Origin: Thiotrichaceae bacterium
GTDB taxonomy: Bacteria; Pseudomonadota; Gammaproteobacteria; Thiotrichales; Thiotrichaceae
NCBI GenBank assembly: GCA_015490895.1
Contig: WFWY01000051.1
Span: 1-42,815, forward strand
Length of the DNA: 42,815 nt
Direction: 5' to 3'
Shown: positions 1 through 7,098 of the stretch, one piece after another
How the letters are laid out: every line of letters begins with the position of its first letter
How positions within the stretch are numbered: the first letter of the stretch is position 1
Made by a program: the position numbers and the translations under genes
The notes under the pieces: generated by a model
What the model saw: only the letters and a program-made list of their open reading frames with translations
Told to the model about the DNA's origin: nothing
Databases searched by the model: none

Positions 1-131
1 AGACAGGTTGAGGTGGGGCAAGGTGGGGAAATTAAGAAGGAGCCAAGGAGGGAATGTAACTATTCAGCGCAATCCATAACTGTCCAGATTGCCTCCGTTT
101 AAATTGCCCTACACGTAGAGGGCTAATTTAT

Positions 132-399
132 GGAGCCTCTGATTAAGTAGAGTCATTCTATTGGTCACTTTTGGAGCCTCTGATTAAGTCTGAGTGGAAT
201 TTCTCGATTGGTAGAATTGTTCAGTTTTTGCTTAAAAATGAAGCTAATCGTCGCTCTATTAGGGAGATTTTTAGGCAAAAAATGGGCGATTCTAGCTTCG
301 AGAAAACCGCTCACGACTTGATCAGAGTCTCCTTTTAATAGCGAAAAAATGGCGCTATTTCAGCCTCAGGAAAACGACCGGGACTTGATCAGAGTCTCC
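132..399. repeat. Type B miniature inverted-repeat element, interrupted by a nested type A copy
   Basis: The ends read GGAGCCTCTGATTAAGT on the left and the near inverse ACTTGATCAGAGTCTCC on the right. They are flanked by a perfect 4-bp duplication TTAT (128-131 and 400-403). The body matches the intact copy at 33425-33583 (shared GTCATTCTAT, GGTCACTTTT, AGCGAAAAAATGGCG, TTTCAGCCTCAGGAAAACGA) but lacks about 55 bases after the left end. It is split at 173-332 by another element of the same superfamily. There is no transposase gene, so it would have to be mobilised in trans. The terminal pattern resembles IS5-family ends; that family assignment is an inference. Confidence 0.85.
173..332. repeat. 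Type A miniature inverted-repeat element (160 bp), nested
   Basis: This is a complete element with GGAGCCTCTGATTAAGTC at the left and GACTTGATCAGAGTCTCC at the right, which are imperfect inverted repeats. It is bounded by TTTT on both sides (169-172 and 333-336), as expected for a 4-bp target duplication in the CACTTTTATAGCG stretch of a type B element. It is closely similar along its length to 6909-7069 and over its left half to 28295-28454. Confidence 0.88.
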
Positions 400-482
400 T
401 TATACAGGTTGGCGGTGACGAAGGAACCCCAACCCACCATTCACAGCTTCCAGAATACCGACTCTTTGAACGGGCTGATGCA

Positions 483-1262
483 CTACCGTGATAATACAAT
501 CTTATGGAGCCTGGTTATCAGGCTAATCACCTTTCTGTGATCCTGTGCCAACGCCTGGTGCAGCTCGGCATCTTCCCTGTGCCGAGCTTTCATCTCGGCA
601 TAGCCCTCTGCATTACCCGTGATAATTACCTGGATGACCGGATTATCCGGGTCTTTTTCTGAACGAGCAATATCCTGCTCGTGCACCTGATCAATATATT
701 CATGTGTTTTAATCGCTTGCCTGTGCCTGTCCAGTTCTTCTTTACGCTGCTGCAAGGCTGACTGAATAGCTACCAGGTCTTTTTCAGCCCGGTCATATTC
801 TTTTTGCCAGATAGCAATATCATCCAGCCACATTTTGTGATCACTCTGCCAATCACGATGATCCTGGTGCTCACGTTCATGCAAGCGCGAGGTTGCATCG
901 GCAATCCGCCCTTGCAACTCCCTGTTTAATGTCATCATCGCCAATGTTGTTTTATCAGCAACACTATCGGCTATGCGGCTGAGTGTGTCCCAGGCACTCT
1001 CTGACAGGTACCGGGAATCCAGCTCCCACTTCTCCCGAAAAGAAGCTTTAGCCTCAGCAATAGTCTCTCCCAGGGAACCAAGATCACGCTGCACTTCGGC
1101 ACTAATTTGCTTCGCATGCTCCTGCTCAAGCCCTCCTCGCTTAAAGAGTTTATCTTCAGCAATATCAATAGCCTCCCGAAGTGTTTTGCCCTCTTTTTTT
1201 ACCAGCTTCTCAACAGATTTGAGCATATCGTGATAGCTTTTTTCAATCTCCCTGACACCCAT
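483..1262 (-). CDS. Coiled-coil protein with YbeL/DUF1451-like N-terminus, last gene of the hup structural cluster
   Basis: This 259-residue protein has no signal peptide or membrane segment and is rich in charged residues and Gln. Residues 1-120 (conserved-looking stretches IEKSYHDMLKSVEK, GLEQEHAKQISAEVQRDL, SAWDTLSRIADSVADKTTL) resemble the helical N-terminal part of the YbeL/DUF1451 family. The zinc ribbon that normally ends that family is absent. In its place residues 125-200 form a long heptad-like coiled coil, followed by a second helical segment (about 215-259). It lies 114 bases downstream of the small hup-cluster gene on the same strand and probably belongs to that transcript. A structural or scaffolding role with the hydrogenase is possible, but nothing in the sequence proves it. 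The family resemblance is from memory and moderate. Confidence 0.7.
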   Translation of the reverse strand: MGVREIEKSYHDMLKSVEKLVKKEGKTLREAIDIAEDKLFKRGGLEQEHAKQISAEVQRDLGSLGETIAEAKASFREKWELDSRYLSESAWDTLSRIADSVADKTTLAMMTLNRELQGRIADATSRLHEREHQDHRDWQSDHKMWLDDIAIWQKEYDRAEKDLVAIQSALQQRKEELDRHRQAIKTHEYIDQVHEQDIARSEKDPDNPVIQVIITGNAEGYAEMKARHREDAELHQALAQDHRKVISLITRLHKIVLSR

Positions 1263-1376
1263 AAAAACACTCCCGGATTAAATTCATTCTTTGCACCAAT
1301 CATAGGTCAACTTCTCAAAAAAATCCGTAGTGAAACCAGGATCTCCGATAACAGCAGCCAGTAACCGGTAAAACTG

Positions 1377-1682
1377 TTACGGATAACGGAACTTTAGCGC
1401 TGCATACTCACTGTCCCAGACAACACGTAAAACGCTTTCGCTCTCCCCATCCAGACCCAGTTGCCGAAAAAACTCCAGGGCATGCACAACCCGGTCACCT
1501 TTTGCATTGCGTATCTTCATCAGCAAGCCTCCCGCTCCAGCCTGGTGCACCGGCATTATCACTATATAGGGAGACTTGTCGAGCAAGATCACCGTTTGTA
1601 TTCCGGGGAAATAGGCAGTATACAGCTGGGCACTCAAATACAAATTACCGTTGCGTAATATCACCTGCTGTTCATCAGCCAT
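1377..1682 (-). CDS. Small conserved protein of the hydrogenase cluster, function unknown
   Basis: This 101-residue soluble protein has no cysteine cluster, signal peptide or membrane segment. The sequence reads as a compact alpha/beta fold, with hydrophobic strands around TVILLDKSPYIVIMPV and a Gly-rich turn (AGAGG) before a basic segment MKIRNAKGD. Its start codon overlaps the end of the protease gene upstream by 8 bases, which implies translational coupling to hydrogenase large-subunit maturation. I do not recognise the family. A role as a maturation or assembly accessory is inferred from context only. Confidence 0.72.
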   Translation of the reverse strand: MADEQQVILRNGNLYLSAQLYTAYFPGIQTVILLDKSPYIVIMPVHQAGAGGLLMKIRNAKGDRVVHALEFFRQLGLDGESESVLRVVWDSEYAALKFRYP

Positions 1683-2142
1683 AGGCCTTTATCCGTTGTT
1701 GAATCTGGTTAATCGCCTTGTCAGCCGCAGCCTGCACCACGGAAGACAAGCCCACTCCGAGATCAACCGAAGCCGCTTCGATCAGGTAGACAGTGATATC
1801 ATCCGGGAAATCGGACTGATAGATTTTTTTGCCAGCATATAAAGCATGATCCCAGCGAAAATCATGCAGGTTGTAACCAGGCTCCGGAAGGTTCGCCAGC
1901 ATCTCACCGGGCACAACAAACAGGCTACCGGGTTCTGACTCACTTAAATTGGCATCGACCACAATCAGCGCATCACTACCCCTGGCCTGAAACATGACGT
2001 CCATGCCCGCAGTTCCAGCATCATATACCTCTACGCCCGGATGAGGATGTACCGCAAGCCAGGCTAACAGTGCCTGGGCAATATAAACCCCCACACCGTC
2101 ATCTTGCCGGTTGGGATTACCACAACCAATAACAGATAACAT
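1675..2142 (-). CDS. hupD: Hydrogenase large-subunit maturation endopeptidase (HupD/HybD/HupW type, peptidase M52)
   Basis: This 155-residue cytoplasmic protease is expected to clip the C-terminal extension of HupL after nickel insertion. The family signature GCGNPNRQDDGVGV lies at residues 6-19. Candidate nickel-sensing ligands matching HybD Glu16, Asp62 and His93 are Asp15, Asp63 (in ALIVVDAN) and His93 (in YNLHDF). Length is typical for M52 proteins. The gene is downstream of hupL and the two small Fe-S-like genes, and its 3' end overlaps the next gene by 8 bases. Its substrate is very likely the HupL encoded about 1 kb upstream, which has the matching DSCLVCTVH cleavage context. Cyanobacterial orthologues are called HupW, so the symbol is by family convention. 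Confidence 0.9.
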   Translation of the reverse strand: MLSVIGCGNPNRQDDGVGVYIAQALLAWLAVHPHPGVEVYDAGTAGMDVMFQARGSDALIVVDANLSESEPGSLFVVPGEMLANLPEPGYNLHDFRWDHALYAGKKIYQSDFPDDITVYLIEAASVDLGVGLSSVVQAAADKAINQIQQRIKAYG

Positions 2143-2160
2143 GCCTAACCTTGATCAGAA

Positions 2161-2502
2161 TTAAATTCGCCATAAACGACAGGACCACTCAGGCTCGACG
2201 GGTAACATTAATTCTGGCAGTTCGCAAAACTTTCGATGGACTTTATAGTACATACAGGTATCACATGCCTGTGCATCGTCTTCGTCATCGGTGGGAAAAT
2301 AAGGGGTGAGTGTAAAGCCGCCAAGAATCAGCTTGTTTTTATAATCATCCGGTGCCAGTTGCTGTAGCCGGGAAATAATTTCCAGAATCTGCTCGTGCTC
2401 ATAAGCACGCGGTTCAACGACTGTCTCAAGGCCACTTTCCAGAAGTTGCCGCAAATGATGTCTGAGTTTGTCATCATCTTTTATCTGCTGCTGGTCTGTC
2501 AT
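2161..2502 (-). CDS. Small four-cysteine protein, HiPIP-like, copy 2
   Basis: This 113-residue protein is paralogous to its upstream neighbour (2556-2870). The N-terminal 75 residues are helical and acidic. The C-terminal third carries Cys80, Cys83, Cys93 and Cys108 in the spacing C-x2-C-x9-C-x14-C, ending WSCRLWRI. The pattern C-x2-C-x-x-Y, then C-x-L-P, then W-x-C-x-x-W closely recalls the cluster-binding part of high-potential iron-sulfur proteins (C-x2-C, C-x-L-F-P-G-K, G-W-C-S-A-W). A [4Fe-4S] cluster and an electron-transfer role next to the hydrogenase are therefore plausible. Unlike classical HiPIPs it has no Tat signal, so it should be cytoplasmic. A zinc-binding role is the main alternative. 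The upstream AAAGGTG is a usable ribosome binding site. Confidence 0.8.
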   Translation of the reverse strand: MTDQQQIKDDDKLRHHLRQLLESGLETVVEPRAYEHEQILEIISRLQQLAPDDYKNKLILGGFTLTPYFPTDDEDDAQACDTCMYYKVHRKFCELPELMLPVEPEWSCRLWRI

Positions 2503-2555
2503 TGTATTTCACCTTTTAGGAGTCTGCCCCGAGTACGAGTATTCCTGGCACTCCA

Positions 2556-2870
2556 CTAAATCCGCCATAAGCGACACCACCACTCTGCTTCAACAGGTAC
2601 TGCCAGCTCCGGCAGGTCACACCATTTTCGATGCACCAGATAATACATGCACTCCAGGCAGCGCTGTTCATCCTCACCATAAGGCTTGTCGATAAAACCG
2701 GAAATCACCAATTTTTGTTCCAGATCCTGAGGATCAAGCTTTCTCAGGTCTTGCAGGATTAATTCAAACTGGTGATTATCTTCGGGAAATGGCTCGGTTT
2801 GCGTGACAAGACCCTTAGCCATCATTTCGCCAATTTTATCGCGCAGGGCATCATCATCTCTCTTGGTCAC
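2556..2870 (-). CDS. Small four-cysteine protein, HiPIP-like, copy 1
   Basis: This 104-residue protein most likely starts at a GTG codon (2868-2870), preceded by AAGGAG at good spacing. It is the tandem paralogue of the gene that follows. The two share the C-terminal block CMYY-x-VHRK-x-C-x-LPEL and PVE-x-EW-x-CRLWRI, and an N-terminal helix with an L-x-P-x-D turn. Cys71, Cys74, Cys84 and Cys99 give C-x2-C-x9-C-x14-C, compatible with a HiPIP-like [4Fe-4S] site (inference). It lies 123 bases after hupL, within the structural operon. It could be the immediate electron acceptor of HupS, since this locus encodes no cytochrome b subunit. Zinc binding cannot be excluded. Confidence 0.8.
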   Translation of the reverse strand: MTKRDDDALRDKIGEMMAKGLVTQTEPFPEDNHQFELILQDLRKLDPQDLEQKLVISGFIDKPYGEDEQRCLECMYYLVHRKWCDLPELAVPVEAEWWCRLWRI

Positions 2871-2993
2871 TAAAACTCCTTCCTGTTAGAAACACCCATC
2901 TGGATACCATAGGTCACTGCTTCCACCCATGCCATGAAACTACGCTTCTCACCCACCAGAAACAAACTTCCGATGAGTGGGGCGTGAAGTATT

Positions 2994-4592
2994 TCAAGAG
3001 GTTTTAAAGCGGGATAATTCCTTACCGGTTTTGGCATCGTGGGCATGCACCGTACACACCAGACAGGAGTCATAAGAGCGTGCCACATGCCCCACTTCAA
3101 CCGGATCACTGGTATCAGCAATGGGCGTGCCAATCAGCGCCTCCTCGATAGGGCCACGCTCCTCTTCACCCGTACGAGGGCCTACGTTCCAGGTGGTGGG
3201 CGCAATAATCTGGTAGTTTTTGATCTTTCCGCCCTGCACATCAATCCAGTGACACAATGCACCCCGAATCGCTTCAGTCGCACCCCAGCCCTGGCCATCT
3301 TGTTCCTGGGGCTTAATGTAGAAAGGCTCATCCAGACGGAACTCACGCAGACAATGCTCCATTTGACGGTAGATGTACTTAAATTCGTGCATACGCGCAA
3401 AGTGTCTCAGCAACACATTGGCACCACCCATATTTTTATACATATCCAGCAATAAACCGTCTTTATGTTGCCAGTCTTCCATGTGGTCACCCCCATAGAT
3501 CAACTCGCGTGCCAACGGCCCTGCTTCCAGATGGCCATTTTCAGCATGCGCTACCGCCGTCGCCCAGGAGTACTTGTCATCAAAGCTACGTGCATTGTTA
3601 TCAATCGGGTTCGTGGTACGATCAAAAGGATGCACTGCGCCTGGCTCGTCATACCAGGAATGTGTCGTATCCTCACGGGTAAACATCTGATCCATCAATT
3701 TATGGGTGCCGGATGCGCCATCAAACACACCACTTGGCATCTGAACCGCAGCATTACGCCCAGCAATCGTTGGTTTATTGTATTTGTCCTCATGTGGCAG
3801 ATAGCCCCAGGAAACAAACTTGTCCAGACCTTTACCATACTTATCCAGACCAATATCTGTACCCATGCGCCACATCATGCCCAGATCCGAATTGGCATGA
3901 TCCGGGCTTTCATCCAGCCATGCCATAAAATCATCGTAGGTTTGAATTTCTTCATAGCGCTCAATCGAACAACCCAGCCACATGGGTTCAATCCAGTTGG
4001 TACGGAAATGCTCGAGGATAGACCAGGAACGCGTAACATCTGATAGCGTTGGAGAGCACATCACACCCCCTGGCACCATGTAACTGGAGTGCGGCCATTG
4101 CCCACCCAGCATGGCATAAATTTCAACAGGACGACCAGAAATGGTGACACCTGCTTCATAGTTAGCCCCTGTAAAGGGCGACCAACGCTTGACAGCTTCC
4201 TCATAAAACGGACTGTTCTGATAGTTTTTATTGACCATGTCGATCATAAACAGACCGTAATGATGACGGGGTAAGCTTTGTAAACTTTCCGCAAGCTGTC
4301 CGAGGTTACGCGCAATAATACCATTGCGCGGGACTTCCGTACCCCAGGCAGTATCCAGCGCCCAGGCAGCGCAGGTTAAATGTGATGCGCCACAGATACC
4401 ACAGGCACGTGGTGTCACGACCAGTCCGGCCTGTGGATCCTTGTCTCTTAAAATCACTTCAAAACCACGAAAAAGCTCCGCAGATGTCCAGGCATTGACC
4501 ACAACGCCATCCTGTATATCGACGCGGACGTCCAAATCACCTTCTACACGCCCTACCGGAGAAATATCCAGTGTCTGTACTTGTGCTGACAT
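2994..4592 (-). CDS. hupL: [NiFe]-hydrogenase large subunit, group 2a-like uptake hydrogenase
   Basis: This 532-residue catalytic subunit splits H2 at a Ni-Fe(CN)2CO centre. The N-terminal L1 motif is RACGICGASH with nickel ligands Cys64 and Cys67. The C-terminal L2 motif is DSCLVCTVH with Cys510, Cys513 and His516. It is followed by a 16-residue tail (AHDAKTGKEL and on) that the maturation protease would remove after His516. DSC instead of the common DPC, together with the tail sequence, is what I recall from cyanobacterial HupL and related group 2a enzymes. The start is supported by AAGGAG upstream, and the gene is 17 bases downstream of hupS. A cytoplasmic or membrane-associated location is expected because the partner subunit has no Tat signal. 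Confidence 0.97.
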   Translation of the reverse strand: MSAQVQTLDISPVGRVEGDLDVRVDIQDGVVVNAWTSAELFRGFEVILRDKDPQAGLVVTPRACGICGASHLTCAAWALDTAWGTEVPRNGIIARNLGQLAESLQSLPRHHYGLFMIDMVNKNYQNSPFYEEAVKRWSPFTGANYEAGVTISGRPVEIYAMLGGQWPHSSYMVPGGVMCSPTLSDVTRSWSILEHFRTNWIEPMWLGCSIERYEEIQTYDDFMAWLDESPDHANSDLGMMWRMGTDIGLDKYGKGLDKFVSWGYLPHEDKYNKPTIAGRNAAVQMPSGVFDGASGTHKLMDQMFTREDTTHSWYDEPGAVHPFDRTTNPIDNNARSFDDKYSWATAVAHAENGHLEAGPLARELIYGGDHMEDWQHKDGLLLDMYKNMGGANVLLRHFARMHEFKYIYRQMEHCLREFRLDEPFYIKPQEQDGQGWGATEAIRGALCHWIDVQGGKIKNYQIIAPTTWNVGPRTGEEERGPIEEALIGTPIADTSDPVEVGHVARSYDSCLVCTVHAHDAKTGKELSRFKTS

Positions 4593-4609
4593 AATATTAA
4601 CTCCTTATA

Positions 4610-5572
4610 TTAAACAACGAAGATATCTTCTTCTGCCCAGGCAGGCATGGCTGCTTTTGCCGCGCCGGTGAGCTTGATATAGCCTTTCTTGTTCACGCCA
4701 TTGGGTAAATCCTTGGGAACCCCCATCACGGTTTGCGTCTTGAACACCGTACCAGGAGCAAGATCAAAGAAAGGAAATTCTGGTTCGGTACAACCCAGAC
4801 AGGGCATACCCGCCCGTGTTTTTGAAGAAACCCGGTTCCACAAAATCCGGTTACAGGGGGAATGGGTCATCGGGCCACGACAACCCAGATCATAGAACAA
4901 ACACCCTTTACGTTGTCCAAACTCGGTGGTCGAAACTTTATAGGCAAAATGCATATTCCGGGTACAACCCGTTTGTGTAAAACTCTGGAAGAACGTCCTG
5001 GGACGCTGAAACTCATCCAGTGTCAGGGAACCCGCATTACCCGTTGCAACAGCGACCAGAATCTGTGTCACCCAGTCAGGATGTGCAGGACAGCCCGGAA
5101 TATTAATCACTGGCAAACCGGATTTGGCTCTAAAACCTGCCCCCAGAAAGCCGCCATTCTCACGCTTCAGGAACTGCAAACCCTGAGAATCGGAAGGGTT
5201 GGGGGCAGTTGCAGGAATACCCCCCCAGGTAGCACAATCGCCCAGCGCTACTACAATATCAGCAGCATCACTCAACTCTCGCACCCATTCTTTCATCGGA
5301 CGTTCACAAAAACGGTTCCATTCGCCGGTACCGTTCGGTGCATTCACCACCGACCCTTCAAAGACAAAAATATCCAGCTTGGTAGCACCGGATACGCAGT
5401 CTTGCAGAATCTGTTTTACATTATCACCCAGCTCCACACCGAGCGAAGGTTGCCAAAGAACATTGATTCCGAAATCTGTCACCAGATCGCAGGCACTAGG
5501 TTCCTCGGCATTCAAAAAGGACATGGTGTTGCCAGAACAAGCACCACCTTGAAGCCATAGTAAATTGGCCAT
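4610..5572 (-). CDS. hupS: [NiFe]-hydrogenase small subunit, group 2a-like, no Tat signal
   Basis: This 320-residue electron-relay subunit begins MANLLWLQGGACSGNTMSFL without a twin-arginine leader, as in cytoplasmic group 2a enzymes. Candidate iron-sulfur ligands are Cys12, Cys113 (GDCATWGG) and Cys161 (PGCPAHP) for the proximal cluster; Cys203/His208, Cys224 and Cys231 for the distal; and Cys240, Cys258 and Cys261 for the medial. The proximal CxxC of group 1 enzymes is reduced to one Cys (ACSGN). In the mycobacterial homologue Huc all three clusters are reported as [3Fe-4S], so unusual clusters are likely here too. A strong AGGAGG site precedes the ATG. It is first in its operon, behind a sigma-54-type promoter. 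Confidence 0.97.
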   Translation of the reverse strand: MANLLWLQGGACSGNTMSFLNAEEPSACDLVTDFGINVLWQPSLGVELGDNVKQILQDCVSGATKLDIFVFEGSVVNAPNGTGEWNRFCERPMKEWVRELSDAADIVVALGDCATWGGIPATAPNPSDSQGLQFLKRENGGFLGAGFRAKSGLPVINIPGCPAHPDWVTQILVAVATGNAGSLTLDEFQRPRTFFQSFTQTGCTRNMHFAYKVSTTEFGQRKGCLFYDLGCRGPMTHSPCNRILWNRVSSKTRAGMPCLGCTEPEFPFFDLAPGTVFKTQTVMGVPKDLPNGVNKKGYIKLTGAAKAAMPAWAEEDIFVV

Positions 5573-5677
5573 TGTATTTCCTCCTAGGTTAACGGTTGAG
5601 TTCGCTTCACCGTATAATTATCAAACAACATCATAACTACTTAATAACACGGCTGAAATTACCACTACCATACTTCA

Positions 5678-5693
5678 TGCAAAATTCATGCCA
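5678..5693 (-). promoter_or_regulatory. Sigma-54 (RpoN) promoter of hupS operon
   Basis: On the minus strand the sequence is TGGCAT-GAATT-TTGCA, which matches the -24/-12 consensus TGGCAC-N5-TTGCA at all but one position. It lies about 105 bases upstream of the hupS ATG and points at it. A transcript would start near 5667. The presence of a sigma-54-dependent activator gene 1.7 kb away makes this functionally coherent. Confidence 0.8.
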
Positions 5694-5773
5694 GGTTTTA
5701 TTAAAATAATATAAACAAGTAGAAACATTGATTTAGAGCAGAAAAATGTCTCAAAAAGAGTGAAAAGAAGGTG

Positions 5774-5820
5774 AATATGCAAACTTCTCTTACAGGCAAA
5801 AATGCAAAGAAGATATGCAG
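5774..5820. promoter_or_regulatory. Candidate activator-binding region (UAS) upstream of hupS
   Basis: AATATGCAAA (5774-5783) is identical to one arm of the perfect palindrome at 8911-8937 beside the regulator gene. Related ATGCAAA (5802-5808) and ATATGCAG (5813-5820) follow. The region sits roughly 105-155 bases upstream of the predicted hupS start, where NtrC-family enhancer sites usually lie. That the activator binds here is an inference. Confidence 0.45.
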
Positions 5821-5892
5821 TTTGAATAGCGACATCAAACAAGCAACAGACCAACAGAAAGAAGTGTGGCAACCAGACTATGCTATGCTTAA

Positions 5893-5908
5893 GGGGACTT
5901 TGATCAAG
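5893..5908. repeat. Solo end of the 160-bp element family
   Basis: TTAA followed by GGGGACTTTGATCAAG matches the terminal repeat GGAGACTCTGATCAAG with two changes. No other end is recognisable nearby, so this is a decayed or partly deleted copy. It lies just upstream of the mntA-like antitoxin gene and may overlap its promoter. Confidence 0.55.
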
Positions 5909-5946
5909 CTAATATTTTAACCTATCCTGTATAGTTAACTGTATAA

Positions 5947-6342
5947 ATGAAACCCCAGTCTACTCGTATTATTCGTGACATCATCAGACATTATCCACAG
6001 ATAAAGTTTGCTATTGTCTTTGGATCTTTGGCAACCGATACACAACAGGCAGACAGCGATATTGATCTAGCCGTGCAAACAGAACCCACTTTGAATGTCA
6101 GTCTGAAAAAACAACTCATTGAGGAAATAGCATTAAAACTGGGCAGGCCTGTTGATTTGATTGACCTCAACAAAACAGGGCAACCATTACTGGGGCAAAT
6201 ATTAACTAATGGCAAACGAATAACAGGAAGTGATACTCGCTATGCCAGACTTATTACCAGAAACTTGCTGGATAGAGCTGATTTTCTGCCCTACCGGAAC
6301 CGGATACTAGAAGAGCGCAGGCAGGCATGGATAGGGATGTAG
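5947..6342 (+). CDS. mntA: MntA-like nucleotidyltransferase antitoxin
   Basis: This 131-residue minimal nucleotidyltransferase has VFGSLATDTQQADSDIDLAV at residues 24-43, the G-S-x10-D-x-D signature (Gly26, Ser27, Asp38, Asp40). A third acidic residue is in VDLIDL (Asp70 or Asp73). In characterised MntA-HepT (type VII) systems this enzyme transfers AMP to a tyrosine of the HEPN toxin and silences it. The gene overlaps the toxin gene by 16 bases. It stands between the divergent hupS promoter and a mobile-element copy, with solo element ends close by. This looks like an insertion into the hydrogenase locus. Confidence 0.9.
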   Translation: MKPQSTRIIRDIIRHYPQIKFAIVFGSLATDTQQADSDIDLAVQTEPTLNVSLKKQLIEEIALKLGRPVDLIDLNKTGQPLLGQILTNGKRITGSDTRYARLITRNLLDRADFLPYRNRILEERRQAWIGM

Positions 6343-6749
6343 TGACAGAAAAGCTGGAATCTTTACGGCGCTGTATCAAAAGAATCGAAGACAAGCGTCC
6401 AGAAAGCCTGGAATTGTTCGTTGATGATCTGGATATTCAGGATATTATTGTTCTCAACCTGACCAGAGCCATCCAGACCTGTGTTGATATTGGCGCACAT
6501 CTCATTGCAAACAGTGAGGCAAAGCCGCCCGCAACAATGGGAGAAACCTTTGATATCCTCGCTACTGTGGGAGTGATCGATACTGCAACAGCACTAAAAA
6601 TGAAAAAAGCCGTTGGCTTTCGCAATCTCGCCGTACACGGATATGGAAAAATCAATTTTTCTATTGTTTATTCCATTATCACAGAACAAATTGAAGACTT
6701 TCAACAGTTTGCAAGATTCATCACTACAGCACTTAATGACAAAGAATAG
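6327..6749 (+). CDS. hepT: HepT-like HEPN ribonuclease toxin (DUF86)
   Basis: This 140-residue all-helical HEPN protein has the catalytic motif RNLAVHGY at residues 99-106, i.e. R-x4-H-x-Y. Arg99 and His104 would be the RNase residues and Tyr106 the tyrosine that MntA-type partners AMPylate. It starts inside the 3' end of the antitoxin gene, so the two are translationally coupled. Role (stress or phage defence, or element maintenance) is by family. The catalytic residues look intact, so there is no sign of decay. Confidence 0.9.
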   Translation: MDRDVVTEKLESLRRCIKRIEDKRPESLELFVDDLDIQDIIVLNLTRAIQTCVDIGAHLIANSEAKPPATMGETFDILATVGVIDTATALKMKKAVGFRNLAVHGYGKINFSIVYSIITEQIEDFQQFARFITTALNDKE

Positions 6750-6908
6750 CCGCGAGTACAGTATTCGCCAATTACGATTAATAATCTGGCGGCCTAAACC
6801 CTTGATAACGGTGTTATCATTCCTCCCCATAGCTCCGCTATGACTCGCCATGATGACTTGTTCTCAAGGGGCTTATCCCCGCATCCCCGCCAGAGTTATT
6901 AGCCTTAA

Positions 6909-7069
6909 GGAGACTCTGATCAAGCCTGAGTGGAATTTTTCGAATGATAGAATTGCTCAGTTTTTACTTGAAAATGGCGCTAATCGTCACTCTATTAGGG
7001 AGATTTTTAAGCAAAAAATGGGCGATTCTAGCTTCGAGAAAACCGCTCACGACTTTATTCAGAGCCCCC
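6909..7069. repeat. Type A miniature inverted-repeat element (161 bp)
   Basis: The left end is GGAGACTCTGATCAAG and the right end is TTCAGAGCCCCC with a small change. Perfect TTAA duplications flank it (6905-6908 and 7070-7073). The interior is nearly identical to 173-332, including GGCGATTCTAGCTTCGAG. It lies between the hepT gene and the zinc-ribbon gene downstream of the regulator. The 159 bases before it (6750-6908) contain no gene I can support. Confidence 0.9.
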
Positions 7070-7098
7070 TTAATTACCAATTACCATACCAGGCCACT

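Noticed and set aside
349-540. 63-codon frame at the right end of the first mobile element
   Set aside because: It begins within repeat sequence and continues into non-coding DNA; no motif and no conservation with the other type B copy.
2870-3133. 87-codon frame overlapping the 3' end of hupL
   Set aside because: It is out of frame with hupL, has no ribosome binding site or recognisable motif, and hupL has a normal, complete C-terminus.
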